Part shown: in pieces, positions 34,221 to 44,494 of the stretch
Layout: each line of letters begins with the position of its first letter
Position numbering within the stretch: position 1 is the first letter of the stretch
Source of the DNA: G963663735 sp963663735
Lineage (GTDB): Bacteria > Acidobacteriota > UBA6911 > RPQK01 > JAPXNP01
NCBI GenBank assembly: GCA_963663735.2
Contig: CAXXHN010000001.1
Location: 1,240,001 to 1,304,000, forward strand
Reading direction: 5' to 3'
Length of the DNA stretch: 64,000 nt
Translations under genes and position numbers: made by a program
Notes under the pieces: model-generated
Seen by the model: the letters and a program-made list of their open reading frames with translations, nothing else
The model's database searches: none
What the model was told of the DNA's origin: nothing

Positions 34221-35987
34221 ATGGGCGAGCATCGAAAGATTAAAAACAGCAAGCTTGAAAACATACCCTGGGGCCATAAATGGGGATTTAAAGACACTGA
34301 ATTTGTTATTCACCCTGACCGGTCTGTAGAACTCCGGGGAAATCGCTACATGCTGTCCGGATACAAAATGCACGACCTGATCCCTTATGTGGAAAAAGTC
34401 CTGGGAATGAAGATGGATCTGGAAAACCTCAGGCTGGAACGCCAGGACAAACCGGTTGACCCTCCCAGGAAAAACGAAGCCTTTTGCACTGCGGTAAAAA
34501 ATGCCTTCAAGGATAACCAGATTTCCTTTGATGATGAAATCCGACTTCTTCACAGTCATGGACAAACAACAGCCGAGGAGGTTTACCGGGTGCTTTACGA
34601 TAAACTGCAACGGTTTGCTGACATGGTATTTTACTGTGAAACCCAGGAAGACGCTGAAAAAATAACAGCCCTGGCTGAAGAACACGATGTATGCCTGGTT
34701 CCCTACGGCGGGGGAACCAGCGTTAGCTGCGCCCTGCAGCTGCCCCCTGAAGAAGAACGAATGATCGTTTCCGTTGACATGCTGCGCATGAACAAAATTG
34801 AGTGGATTGACAGGCATAACATGATGGCCTGTGTCCAGGCCGGGATCTGGGGCATGGACCTGGAAGCCCTGATGAACGAGCAGGGTTTCACTATCGGGCA
34901 TGAGCCGGACAGCATCGAGCTTTCAACCCTGGGGGGCTGGATCGCGACCAATGCCAGCGGGATGAAAAAAAACAAATATGGAAATATTGAGCAGTGCGTC
35001 GAAAACATCACCCTGGTCACAGCCAGGGGAATCGTTGAACAGATCCAACCCCTTTGCCGCGCCGCTGTAGGTACTCAGCCCCAGTTGGCGCTGTTTGGAA
35101 ACGAGGGAAATTTTGGGATCATCACCAGGGCTGTCATCAAACTCTTTCCACTTCCCGAGGAGACCAAATATGGGTCCCTGGTTTTCCCGGACTTCCGAAC
35201 AGGCGCCAGTTTCCTGGAGGAGCTTTCCAAAACAGATTATATTCCCGCCAGTATTCGCCTGGTGGATAATATCCAGTTCCAGTTCGGATTGGCACTTAAG
35301 GAAACCACGGACAGCAAATTTGAAAAAATAATTAGCAGTCTCCAGAAATTCTTTCTTTTCAAGATTAAAAAATTCGATCCTGAAAAGCTGGTTGCTGCAA
35401 CAATTGTAATGGAAGGATCCAAGGAGGAAGTGACCAGGCAGGAGAAATGTCTCTACAGGCTTGCCAAAAAATACCGGGGAATGCCCGGAGGAGCGGAAGC
35501 CGGCCAGCGCGGTTACCTTTTGACCTATGCCATTGCATACATCCGCGATTTTGTTGTCACTTTTGACGTTATCGGCGAAACCTTCGAGACTTCTGTCCCC
35601 TGGAGCAAGGTGCATGACGTTACCAAAGCCGTTGAAGACCGGGCCGCCATCAAACATAAAGAGCTGGGCTTCCCGGGAGATTTTTATGTCTCCTACCGGA
35701 TCACCCAGGTTTACCACACCGGGTGTTGCATTTATTTCATGATGGGCCTCCTGGTCAAGGGGTTAGATAATCCTGCTGACACTTTCAGCAAAATGGAGCA
35801 TTCCCTGCGCGAGGCCATTCTGGAAGCCGGCGGATCAATATCCCACCATCACGGTGTGGGCAAATTGAGAAAAGATTTCATTAAAGATACCCTCTCAGAA
35901 GGAAGCATCGAATTAATTAAACAGATGAAAAAAGGCGTTGATCCGAAGAATATTTTCGGTATCAGAAATAATGCCCTGGCAGACTAG
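34221..35987 (+). CDS. FAD-binding alkyl-DHAP synthase-like protein
   Basis: A 588-residue flavoprotein of the vanillyl-alcohol-oxidase fold closest to alkyl-dihydroxyacetonephosphate synthase (AGPS), which swaps the acyl chain of acyl-DHAP for a fatty alcohol to make the ether bond. FAD-binding loops are VPYGGGTSVS and STLGGWIATNASGMKKNKYGN, the latter characteristic of AGPS. The C-terminal ISHHHGVGKLRKDF matches the conserved His cluster of the family. No signal peptide is present. Genes for an SDR, an acyl reductase fusion and a lipid kinase nearby support ether-lipid synthesis. Confidence 0.88.
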   Translation: MGEHRKIKNSKLENIPWGHKWGFKDTEFVIHPDRSVELRGNRYMLSGYKMHDLIPYVEKVLGMKMDLENLRLERQDKPVDPPRKNEAFCTAVKNAFKDNQISFDDEIRLLHSHGQTTAEEVYRVLYDKLQRFADMVFYCETQEDAEKITALAEEHDVCLVPYGGGTSVSCALQLPPEEERMIVSVDMLRMNKIEWIDRHNMMACVQAGIWGMDLEALMNEQGFTIGHEPDSIELSTLGGWIATNASGMKKNKYGNIEQCVENITLVTARGIVEQIQPLCRAAVGTQPQLALFGNEGNFGIITRAVIKLFPLPEETKYGSLVFPDFRTGASFLEELSKTDYIPASIRLVDNIQFQFGLALKETTDSKFEKIISSLQKFFLFKIKKFDPEKLVAATIVMEGSKEEVTRQEKCLYRLAKKYRGMPGGAEAGQRGYLLTYAIAYIRDFVVTFDVIGETFETSVPWSKVHDVTKAVEDRAAIKHKELGFPGDFYVSYRITQVYHTGCCIYFMMGLLVKGLDNPADTFSKMEHSLREAILEAGGSISHHHGVGKLRKDFIKDTLSEGSIELIKQMKKGVDPKNIFGIRNNALAD

Positions 35988-36104
35988 CCGACCGCTGGTT
36001 CATCCGCAAATTTCCAGGCGTGCAGGAAGTCATCTTCCGATTCTTTCTGCTTGCTCTGCGCGGCAAGTCAAGGCCAAGCAAGATAAAGATGAGGCTGATT
36101 ATTT

Positions 36105-36920
36105 ATGGATTTTAAAGACCGAGTAGTATTGATTACCGGAGCCGCTTCCGGCCTCGGCAGGCAACTGGCCCTGGATCTGGAAAGAGCGGGGTGCCGAATT
36201 GCCATGGGTGACTTTGACGAAACGGGACTCACTGAAACAGCATCCCTGCTTAAAACCCCTGAGTCGGACCTCTTCCTGTTGAAATCAGATGTAACTGAAC
36301 CTGAAGATTGCCGGAGGCTGGTTAAAGGGACGGTAGAAAAATTCGGGAAGCTGGATATTTTCATACCTTGCGCCGGGGCCAGCATGTGGGCTGATTTTCT
36401 GGAAATAAAAGATCTCTCCCTATTCAGAAAAATGATTGATATTAACTACTTGGGTGTAGTCAATTGCCTCCACTTCGCCCTGCCGCACTTGATCAAATCC
36501 AGAGGATCGCTGGTTACTATCTCTTCCTTCCAGGGAGTTTTCGGCATTGCCCACCATACTGCCTATTCGGCTTCCAAGCATGCGCTGAATGGTTTCCTGG
36601 AAGCGCTGGAGTCTGAACTGGGTGACAGCATACACATTCTTAATGTAATGCCGGCCTGGATCTCAGGGACCAACCTTCGCAAGAATGCCTACCAGGCTTC
36701 TGGAGACCAGGGCGGCAAAGCGCGCAGGCACAGCCGGCCGATTGCCACGGTAACTGTTGAGGATTGTGCCTTCCAGATTATCAAAGCGCTACAGAAACGA
36801 AAACGTGAACTTTTCCAGCCGAAAAAAGCCGGATACCTTAGATTAATCAACGTCCTGTTTCCCTGGTTCGTCTCAGCTTTCATCAAGCACCATGTGAAAA
36901 AACAGCACAAGGAAAAATAA
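36105..36920 (+). CDS. Short-chain dehydrogenase/reductase
   Basis: A 271-residue classical SDR. The cofactor motif is LITGAASGLGRQ (GxxxGxG), the NNAG-like segment is PCAGASM, and the catalytic tetrad is seen as Ser in SSFQGVFG plus YSASK. An Asp after the second strand (MGDFDE) favours NAD(H). A basic C-terminal tail with a hydrophobic segment (LINVLFPWFVSAFI) suggests membrane contact, as in lipid-modifying SDRs. It follows the AGPS-like gene by 117 bp on the same strand and could reduce acyl- or alkyl-DHAP; this role is inference. Confidence 0.82.
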   Translation: MDFKDRVVLITGAASGLGRQLALDLERAGCRIAMGDFDETGLTETASLLKTPESDLFLLKSDVTEPEDCRRLVKGTVEKFGKLDIFIPCAGASMWADFLEIKDLSLFRKMIDINYLGVVNCLHFALPHLIKSRGSLVTISSFQGVFGIAHHTAYSASKHALNGFLEALESELGDSIHILNVMPAWISGTNLRKNAYQASGDQGGKARRHSRPIATVTVEDCAFQIIKALQKRKRELFQPKKAGYLRLINVLFPWFVSAFIKHHVKKQHKEK

Positions 36921-37080
36921 TCCGGCGGCAATACCCTGCTGCTTTGGTGACAGAATGGCAACTGGGCCTGCCAGCGAAAAAATCAATTTTTGAAGTGAAT
37001 GAATCGCTCAGGGATGTTGCCAACCTATCCTGATATCCGGACAAAAGACGGTGGTAATAAAATCAGTCGTTAATGAAAGA

Positions 37081-39027
37081 CTAAAATTCGAATCCCAGTG
37101 TGATGTAGCTGCGATGATCACACTGAGTCGTTGCATAAGTATCCAGGACGCTCTCTCCATCTATATCATATATTTCACTTGAACCATATTTCATTTCGTA
37201 TCCCAGTCCAACATTAAGACCATATTTCGGAACCAGGTAATATAACTGAACATCGGCAAAACCCCGGTTGTCTCTTAGCTGAAAATCCTTGGTAATTTCA
37301 TCCTGATTTCTTTCAAAACCTGTAATGGAATTTACGTAATTGTATTTCCATCTAACCCTTGAACCAAAATTCTTATAGGTTATCTCAAACTTACCAGACT
37401 GAGTATATCCAAATCCGTTGTAATATTTATACTTGGCAAGTGTCGCTTTGATTGTCTGATCAATATGTTCTCTTTCAAAATCTTCAATTACCATTGAGTG
37501 TACACTGGTAAAATCAGCAAAAATGTCAAGAGACAAACGAATTACAACATCCTCCAGAAAGAAACTCATGTCCAGGGTACTGCCAAGCAAATTCACTACT
37601 GCCATTTTATCGGACTTTTCGTTAAGGTCTCCTTCTGATAAATCATAAGCGGAACTCAAACCAAAAATTAAACCATAACCCTCCTTTTTCGCATTTTGGT
37701 TTTCTTTAATATTTTTACTGACTAAACCCCAGAAAACTGTTTTCGCGTAAAATAAAAAATCCTGCTTGGATTTACCTTCCAGTCCCAGTTCACCGGCGAT
37801 CTCAACAAACAGAGCATCGAATTCGACTTTGTGTATTTTTCCCGGCCCCATCATGCCCTGGACAGTATTTAACTGCATATTAAAACCAAAATCGGTCTGC
37901 AATTTCTCAGGGTCATTTTCATCGATAATTTCAGCTACTTTTGAATAGATATTTATCCTGTGCCAAAAATCATCATTCATACCAAACTGATTCAGGCTTT
38001 CGGATCTTTTGGGGCATTTCCCATCTATCCAATGGTTAAAAGAAGCAGTTGGATTAAAAACTTCGGCAAGGATTCTATTAAAAAGTGTATCTCCTCCGGT
38101 TTTATAGAAATTTGATAATTGGAGGGATGCTTCACCGATTGCTGAGCCGGCAAATGCTGTTTGGAACTGATCATTAATACTGGTTACCTCGGGAAATTCA
38201 ACTATAAATTCCCATAACGCTGATGTAACAAACGCAGTTAAAAAGCTCTCTGCCGGGGTAAATCCATTTGTTCTGCCGACTTGATAGTACATCGAACCAA
38301 CCAGGGGGTGAGCATAGAAATTATACTTTCGATGGTTATCATCAAAGCGAAACCCCTTCGATGAAAACTTCTCTTTAATTCCATCCCAATTAAAATCAAA
38401 ATCTCTGTCTCCGGAAAAGTCACATAACTGATAAAACAAGGCTCCACCTCCGAGGATACCCGCGATTTCCAAGATGGAGCGAACATATTTTTTTTCTTGC
38501 TCTCTTACTGACCCCTCATAGTTCTCTGAACTGTCATATGAATTTTCAAAAGCCGAAACTGCCGCCTTTTCTAATTCAGATAAATTACTTTCTTCCCTGA
38601 AATTAATGAACCTGGTAACCAGTTTTTTAACGTCTTTTAATTCATCACCGGTTTGCCAATTAAATTTGAGTCCTCGCGCCTTTGTTTTGGAATTAATGAT
38701 CTCAGCACTGACATGATGTCTGTCGCCTAATTTTGTGATTTTTATGAAGTTATCAAAATTTGATTTATGCTCATCAGATATTTTTTCGTTTCTATAAATA
38801 CATTGACATCGCATTTCCTTTTTTTCAATATCGCCAATCAGGCGCTGAATTTCATGGCAATAAAGTTCAGAGAGCTCAAGATTATTATTACCACGGATAA
38901 TCTGAGGAATAGAGACCTGAACGAGATAATCGGCTGTTTCCTCTGAAGCAGCCAATGTTCCTGAAATTGCCAATATAAATAATGAAAATACGAAGAAAAA
39001 AGACTTTATCTGAAACCTAAACTGCAC
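37081..39027 (-). CDS. DUF3943-like outer-membrane protein
   Basis: A 648-residue exported protein. It has an N-terminal signal peptide (residues 1-27, ending near GTLAAS), a soluble N-terminal part of about 160 residues, then a central block resembling DUF3943 (YAHPLVGSMYYQVGRTNGF and WEFIVEFPEVTSINDQFQTAFAGSAIGE). The last part alternates polar and hydrophobic residues as amphipathic strands and ends in Phe (YITLGFEF), typical of BAM-inserted barrels. Function is unknown. Its base composition is visibly more AT-rich than its neighbours, which suggests a different history. Confidence 0.7.
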   Translation of the reverse strand: MQFRFQIKSFFFVFSLFILAISGTLAASEETADYLVQVSIPQIIRGNNNLELSELYCHEIQRLIGDIEKKEMRCQCIYRNEKISDEHKSNFDNFIKITKLGDRHHVSAEIINSKTKARGLKFNWQTGDELKDVKKLVTRFINFREESNLSELEKAAVSAFENSYDSSENYEGSVREQEKKYVRSILEIAGILGGGALFYQLCDFSGDRDFDFNWDGIKEKFSSKGFRFDDNHRKYNFYAHPLVGSMYYQVGRTNGFTPAESFLTAFVTSALWEFIVEFPEVTSINDQFQTAFAGSAIGEASLQLSNFYKTGGDTLFNRILAEVFNPTASFNHWIDGKCPKRSESLNQFGMNDDFWHRINIYSKVAEIIDENDPEKLQTDFGFNMQLNTVQGMMGPGKIHKVEFDALFVEIAGELGLEGKSKQDFLFYAKTVFWGLVSKNIKENQNAKKEGYGLIFGLSSAYDLSEGDLNEKSDKMAVVNLLGSTLDMSFFLEDVVIRLSLDIFADFTSVHSMVIEDFEREHIDQTIKATLAKYKYYNGFGYTQSGKFEITYKNFGSRVRWKYNYVNSITGFERNQDEITKDFQLRDNRGFADVQLYYLVPKYGLNVGLGYEMKYGSSEIYDIDGESVLDTYATTQCDHRSYITLGFEF

Positions 39028-39222
39028 AAATATCCCTGGGAGTAAACAAATTACTTAGTATCAATATGATGGTCCGGAAAAATTCTATAGATTATTACAG
39101 GGAACTGAGTTGGGTGTAAAGGGTCCCCGGGAGAATAACTCCAAAAGTCCTCCGGGATCTAACAGGAACAACTGTATGAACAGCAGCAAGTCGGAAAGGC
39201 GGGAGCCGGGGAACACTCCCTG

Positions 39223-42200
39223 CTATTCTCCGATATCTTTCCTCATTGCTTCAATAGCCGCTTTGACATTTGCGGTTATATTTCGATAGAGGATATCCCT
39301 GGTAGTAGTAGGAGCAACTTTTTCATACTCTCTCATTTTGATCATGTCTCCGAAAATTACCCCGATCGGAGTTCTTTTAGGCATTGATTTTCCGGCAGGC
39401 ATAGCATCATATGTCCCTTTCAGGTAAACCGGAAGAATCGGCACTTTCTGTTCCCAGGCAATCAAGCCAACGCCTGGTTTAAACTCCTGCATCTGACCGC
39501 TCCTGCTCCTGGTCCCTTCCGGAAAAATAAGTATGGGTTCTCCGGCAGCCAGGATTGAACTAAGTTGCCTCAGGCCGTTCAGGGATAGCTCCTCCCTTTC
39601 AATAGGAACGACATTCATACAGGTGGAGAAAAACCAGCTTTTGAAAGGTCCCTCAAAAAAATAATCCCTGGCGCCGATTATGTGGAGACGCCTTGATTTC
39701 CTTACACCCAGGGCATGGGTTAAAGCTGAGATCATTACAACCGTATCCAGGTGGCTGGCATGGTTGGCAGCCAGTATGTAGGCCCCGCTTTCTGGAATTG
39801 CGGCTTCGTTCACCAGCTTTAGATCAAAATAGGTCCGGCTGAAGTTGCGAAGGGCCTGGAAACTCATCCTCAGGATCGCCCGATCAATAAAAGGCCTTTC
39901 CTTGAGGGACAGAGTAGACCGATGAATTTTAGCTGATTTCCGATCAACCGGCTGCAGTCCAAGCCTTCTGACTTCATCCAGAACATCCTTAACAGTCTGC
40001 AGGCCAGCTGCCTTTTCGTCAGATATTACAACACCGAAGTTCTGTTCCATGGCCAGCAGCAATTCAAGAGCCATCAAGGAATCAAGCCCCAGGTCTGTAT
40101 AGAGATGACTGTCTTCCGATATGTCTTCTTCCTCCAGGCCTGAAAGTCGGGAGAGCTCATTCATGAGAAGCTTCCGCTTACCGGCTTTAGAATCCTGTCC
40201 CCCGGAGGATAAGAATCCCTTTTTATTCCGCGGCAGCCTCCCGGAAGATTCCATTATTTCCTGTTTAATCAGGTTACGGTCCAGGATTCCTTCGCTGGTC
40301 CGGGGCAAGGGTAGGTTAACAAAATGAAGGGACTGCAACCTGTTGTAAGAGGGCAGTTCTCTGGCCAGTGTCTGGATTTCCTTCTGGACTGTTTTTTCAG
40401 CTTTGGATTTATCTGCTTCAGCCAGAATTTCAGAAGAAGGATAGATAACGGCATTTACCTCTTCCGTCAGGCCTGAACGGATTCCGAAAACACAGATGTC
40501 TTCTATACCCGGCAACTGCCGGTAAATGGTTTCCAGGTCTGTCGGGTAGACATTCTTCCCGGCACCGGTGACAATCACATCCTTGATCCTGCCGGTTATG
40601 TAAACATATCCGTCACCATCGACCCATCCCAGGTCTCCGGTATGGAACCACCCATCCCGTACTACTTCGCTGGTAGCTTCAGGGTTATTATAATATTCCT
40701 TCATCAGGCTGGGCGTTCTGACAATTATTTCACCAACACCGTCAGAATCAGAATGATAGAGCCTGATCTCAACCCCGGGAAGAGGTTTCCCGGCAGAACC
40801 GGCCCGGCTGCTATGAAGAGGGCTGACCGTCAATACCGGTGCAGTTTCAGTAAGCCCGTACCCTTCATAAATTGGCATGCCCAGGGTTTTAAAATAATTA
40901 TAAAGATCTTCTCCCAGGGCTGATCCGCCGCTGACAAAAATTCTTATTCTTCCTCCGAATTCCGCATGAACGGCGGCAAACATTTTTTTGCCAAGGTTAC
41001 GGCCAAACCTTTTCTCCAGAGAAGCATTTATCTTCTTGGATCCCTCCAGAATTCCACTTCTGAAAAAAGATTTGTTTGATTTCAGGATTCTCCGTTCAAT
41101 ATCATCCCTGATCAGGCTGTAAAGAGTGGGAACGCCCAACATTGATGTGGTCCCGGTTTCCCTCATGGTCGTAAGGATGTTTTTCGGCTTCAGGGACTGC
41201 AGATAGGTTATGGTAGCGCCGCCGTATATCCCCATCAGGAAACCGCAGGTATATTCAAGGGTGTGGTAGAGGGGAAGCACTGAAAGGAACTGGTCATCGT
41301 CCATGACCGACATATAGTGGTTGACTCCACGCACATTAGCCAGAAAACTCCGGTGGTTATGCACCGCTCCCTTCGGATTATCTTGGGTCCCTGTAGTGTA
41401 AATTATCGCAACCGGATCTTCCGGGTGAGCCTGTGTGGCTTCAAAAGTCGCATCTTTATTAATCCTGAGTTTCGCGTTCACCTGGTATTTGCTGACCGAA
41501 AAAGGCTGACAGAATTCATCCACGTTGAACAGTGGAACCGGATCATCCAGGTTTTCGTTTACTTTCAGTTCATCCGGCGAAAACCGATTCATACATTTAG
41601 CTGAAACCAGTAACGCCTTGGCATTATTGAACCTGCATAAAGACCATACCTCCTTGGTCCAGGTCTGGGAATCAGTCGGAACTACCACCAGCCCTGCCAA
41701 AACAGCTCCCATATGAGCGATTCCCCACTCCGGTTGATTTTCAGAGAAGAGCACAACATGGTCTCCGGGTCTGAGTCCTGCGGAATAGAGGGTTGCTGCG
41801 ACCTCGTTGGCCTTTCTCTCAAAATCGGAATAGGTGTAACATACCCATTCGCCCCTGCGTTTTATCTGCAGCGCTATTTTATTGGTGAAACGATCCCGGG
41901 CGGATTCCAGCAATTCAGGGATCGTTGTCGGAAAGGCTTCGTCTTCGGATTCCATGTCTCCCAGCTCGAAGCTCCCGGTTCCTTCCATCTTCAGGAGGTA
42001 TTTTTTTACACCGGGAATGTGGATATTCTGAATATAGTGTCGCCAGTTCATCCTGGAAACATCAAAGTTGAAAAGCACCTGGTCTTCTTTGTCCAGGTCA
42101 TGATAAAGCTCCATCGCCTTTTCAACCTGAAAGGTACTGCCCAGGTTGAGGTATGGCTCATAAATCTCACCATAGTAATAGAGCATATCCATTGCGGCTT

Positions 42201-43587
42201 TACGGGAGGCAATCTTGCGACGTAATTTTTTTCCTGTTTTGAAATCAGGAAGCCTGGAAAGAGATTCATCTACAAAACTCATGGGGAATCGTTTGAGCTG
42301 GTGCTGGAGCTTGAAGAGCTTGCGCCCGGGAAAACTGAGTTTTTTGATAACAACAGGGCTGCCCTGTTTATCAAGCAGTGGAGTTCTCCGGAAATACTCA
42401 AAAACGTGGTTGTACAGATCTCCCATGCTGATAGGTTTTTCAGATCCTGTAGCAACATGTATTATCCTGATCCCATTCTTTTTTTCAGCTGCCAGGCTGG
42501 CAGCTTCGGCCAGAATTGCGTTAACAACCATGTCCACCGGGACAATATCCAGGTTGATTGCCGGGTTCAGTGGCAGTGATCGAAGACGCCCTTTTCCTAT
42601 GGCCACGATCAGGGGATCGGCCATCCGCAGACCGTCAAGCCATCCTGGGGACGGTTCAGCAAGACTGCTTTCAATCACCGAGGGCCTTACTATGGCAACT
42701 CGAGCTGAGCCTGCTTTTCTAAGTACATGCTGCTCTCCCAGGGCTTTGGTGTATGTATAAGTGTCATTCCATCCCCGGTCCCTGGCCCATTTCATACCTG
42801 CTTCCACCAGGTTGGCCTTTATCAGCTTGCTCTTAAGTTTCTCCTTTTCCTCGCTGCGCCGGGAAGCTTCCCATCCTCCGGCTCGTTTTTCCCGGTTTTC
42901 CAGAGATTCCCTGAGTTCCTGCTGATATTTTTCTTCTTCAACCTTCTCTGATGCCTGGCTGATTATGTCTCTTATAGCTTTAATCTCAAGATCTATATCG
43001 GAAATGGCCCGTAACGGAAATTCCTTCCCGCTCGAAGTATCTTTATGGTAGAGGGTTTCCTGGACATCACCTACGACCGCACCGCTGACATAAGCGGTGG
43101 ATACATGCACGAGGATAGCGTGGTCGCACTGGGAAGCCAGCTCAGCAACCTTTCCGGCACCGAACACATTTAACTGCAGGGCGTCGTCAAGCGAAGCATC
43201 AAAGGATACAACGGCTGCGCTGTTTATTATCAGGTCCAGTTCAGCCTTTAACTTCCCCAGTTCAACCTCTTCAATACCCAGGTCCGGCTTTGCGATGTCT
43301 CCAGCCACAGCCACCAGCTTCTCCCGGAGAAAGGCTTCCAGCCCTCCCTTATAACGACTCTGGAGCCTGGGAGCAAAAGCAGTCGAACTGTAGAGTTCCT
43401 TTTCCAGGCGTTTCTGGGCGTCAAGTATCCTTCCTCCCAGTTTATACTTGGGTCGGATAAGTACGAATATCCTTTCAACGTCTGGTGCTGACCAAAGTAT
43501 CTTCTCTATCAGAGGTTGTCCCAGAAAACCGGTCGCACCGGTAATCAGAATTCTTTTTCCAGCAAGAAATTTAGCTATTCTAGCCAT
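39223..43587 (-). CDS. Four-domain fusion: acyl reductase, acyl ligase, ACP, acyltransferase
   Basis: A 1454-residue multifunctional lipid enzyme. Residues 1-500 are a fatty-acyl-reductase-like NAD(P)-binding domain (TGATGFLG at 17-24, YTYTK with Tyr277 and Lys281). Residues 550-1110 are an AMP-dependent acyl ligase (YTTGTQDNPKG, GYGLTE, TGDLGW). Residues 1135-1205 form an acyl carrier domain with phosphopantetheine Ser1170 in DLGLDSL. Residues 1230-1450 are a PlsC acyltransferase (NHASHLD, FPEGTR). This domain set matches ElbD of myxobacterial ether-lipid synthesis. It follows the lipid kinase gene by 13 bp on the same strand. An AGPS-like gene lies 5 kb away. Confidence 0.88.
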   Translation of the reverse strand: MARIAKFLAGKRILITGATGFLGQPLIEKILWSAPDVERIFVLIRPKYKLGGRILDAQKRLEKELYSSTAFAPRLQSRYKGGLEAFLREKLVAVAGDIAKPDLGIEEVELGKLKAELDLIINSAAVVSFDASLDDALQLNVFGAGKVAELASQCDHAILVHVSTAYVSGAVVGDVQETLYHKDTSSGKEFPLRAISDIDLEIKAIRDIISQASEKVEEEKYQQELRESLENREKRAGGWEASRRSEEKEKLKSKLIKANLVEAGMKWARDRGWNDTYTYTKALGEQHVLRKAGSARVAIVRPSVIESSLAEPSPGWLDGLRMADPLIVAIGKGRLRSLPLNPAINLDIVPVDMVVNAILAEAASLAAEKKNGIRIIHVATGSEKPISMGDLYNHVFEYFRRTPLLDKQGSPVVIKKLSFPGRKLFKLQHQLKRFPMSFVDESLSRLPDFKTGKKLRRKIASRKAAMDMLYYYGEIYEPYLNLGSTFQVEKAMELYHDLDKEDQVLFNFDVSRMNWRHYIQNIHIPGVKKYLLKMEGTGSFELGDMESEDEAFPTTIPELLESARDRFTNKIALQIKRRGEWVCYTYSDFERKANEVAATLYSAGLRPGDHVVLFSENQPEWGIAHMGAVLAGLVVVPTDSQTWTKEVWSLCRFNNAKALLVSAKCMNRFSPDELKVNENLDDPVPLFNVDEFCQPFSVSKYQVNAKLRINKDATFEATQAHPEDPVAIIYTTGTQDNPKGAVHNHRSFLANVRGVNHYMSVMDDDQFLSVLPLYHTLEYTCGFLMGIYGGATITYLQSLKPKNILTTMRETGTTSMLGVPTLYSLIRDDIERRILKSNKSFFRSGILEGSKKINASLEKRFGRNLGKKMFAAVHAEFGGRIRIFVSGGSALGEDLYNYFKTLGMPIYEGYGLTETAPVLTVSPLHSSRAGSAGKPLPGVEIRLYHSDSDGVGEIIVRTPSLMKEYYNNPEATSEVVRDGWFHTGDLGWVDGDGYVYITGRIKDVIVTGAGKNVYPTDLETIYRQLPGIEDICVFGIRSGLTEEVNAVIYPSSEILAEADKSKAEKTVQKEIQTLARELPSYNRLQSLHFVNLPLPRTSEGILDRNLIKQEIMESSGRLPRNKKGFLSSGGQDSKAGKRKLLMNELSRLSGLEEEDISEDSHLYTDLGLDSLMALELLLAMEQNFGVVISDEKAAGLQTVKDVLDEVRRLGLQPVDRKSAKIHRSTLSLKERPFIDRAILRMSFQALRNFSRTYFDLKLVNEAAIPESGAYILAANHASHLDTVVMISALTHALGVRKSRRLHIIGARDYFFEGPFKSWFFSTCMNVVPIEREELSLNGLRQLSSILAAGEPILIFPEGTRSRSGQMQEFKPGVGLIAWEQKVPILPVYLKGTYDAMPAGKSMPKRTPIGVIFGDMIKMREYEKVAPTTTRDILYRNITANVKAAIEAMRKDIGE

Positions 43588-43600
43588 AAAATCTAATTCC

Positions 43601-44494
43601 TCAAACTATCAGTCTTATCGCGCCTGGCTTTACCTCAATTTCCAGCCTGTCCGCTCTTGTTGTCTCACCGTCATAGCTGATCAGTTGATTATCAGGTAGT
43701 TCTATACTGATCTGCTTTCCCCTCAATAATTGAAATGCCGGATGGTCAAGGTGACGTCCGGAGTACAGCTTCGGAAAATTACGCATCAACTCCAGCCGAC
43801 CTATTTCCCCTACTACTACTACATCAAAATAGCCGTCATTAATCTCTGCTCCGGGGGCAACCTTGAGCCCTCCTCCCGTAAAAGGGGTATTCTGAATCAT
43901 TATACTTGTACAAATCAGTTCTCTCCTCTGCCCATCCAGAGTGAGAATCAGCGGTATTCCCCTGAGTTTTATTACAGCTTTATACAGCGAAATAAAAAAA
44001 ACAGGGCTTCCCTTCATGAATCTCATTCTATTTGCTTCTTCCGCCACCATGGCCGGGAAACCGCACCCTACAAAAGAAACAAACCGCCGGCCCGAAATCC
44101 TCTCCAACCCGACATCAAAACTGATTGTATCGCCTTTTACTATTCTGCCGAAAGCTGTTTCCATATCTCCCGGCAGAATCCCCAGGCTTCTCGCTATATC
44201 ATTTCCCGTTCCGGCTGGAATGATACCGATTGTAACGCCCGAACCAGCCAAAACATCAACCGTGTCCGAGATCGTTCCATCACCTCCCATGACTACGAGC
44301 AGTTCAGCCCCTTCTTCCACAACCTGAGACGCCAGTAATCGGGCATGCCCTGGATATTTGGTAAACCTGGGATCTAAAGACAGATTGTTGCTGAGGCACA
44401 CGGCTTCGAGTTCCGGAAGTCTCCTCCGGGCTATACCTCGTCCGGCTTCCGGATTAATTAACACCGGAATCTTATCTATTTTCTGTCTGCCCAT
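43601..44494 (-). CDS. Diacylglycerol kinase-like lipid kinase
   Basis: A 297-residue lipid kinase of the DagK/YegS family. The nucleotide-binding GGDGT (VVMGGDGTISD) and IPAGTGNDIARSLG are intact, with the C-terminal VAPGAEINDGYFDVVVVGE beta-sandwich. The start at 44494 (MGRQKIDKIPVLINPEAG) was chosen because AAAGG lies 9 bp upstream and the family begins here; the frame opens 39 codons earlier. The kinase would phosphorylate diacylglycerol or an alkyl-acyl-glycerol to a phosphatidate. It leads directly into the ElbD-like fusion. Confidence 0.88.
   Translation of the reverse strand: MGRQKIDKIPVLINPEAGRGIARRRLPELEAVCLSNNLSLDPRFTKYPGHARLLASQVVEEGAELLVVMGGDGTISDTVDVLAGSGVTIGIIPAGTGNDIARSLGILPGDMETAFGRIVKGDTISFDVGLERISGRRFVSFVGCGFPAMVAEEANRMRFMKGSPVFFISLYKAVIKLRGIPLILTLDGQRRELICTSIMIQNTPFTGGGLKVAPGAEINDGYFDVVVVGEIGRLELMRNFPKLYSGRHLDHPAFQLLRGKQISIELPDNQLISYDGETTRADRLEIEVKPGAIRLIV

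Noticed and set aside
34215..34901. Long minus-strand frame opposite the AGPS-like gene (and similar long frames opposite gyrA and rsmG)
   Set aside because: They lie antisense to strongly conserved genes, have no domain resemblance and arise from codon usage of the real gene.
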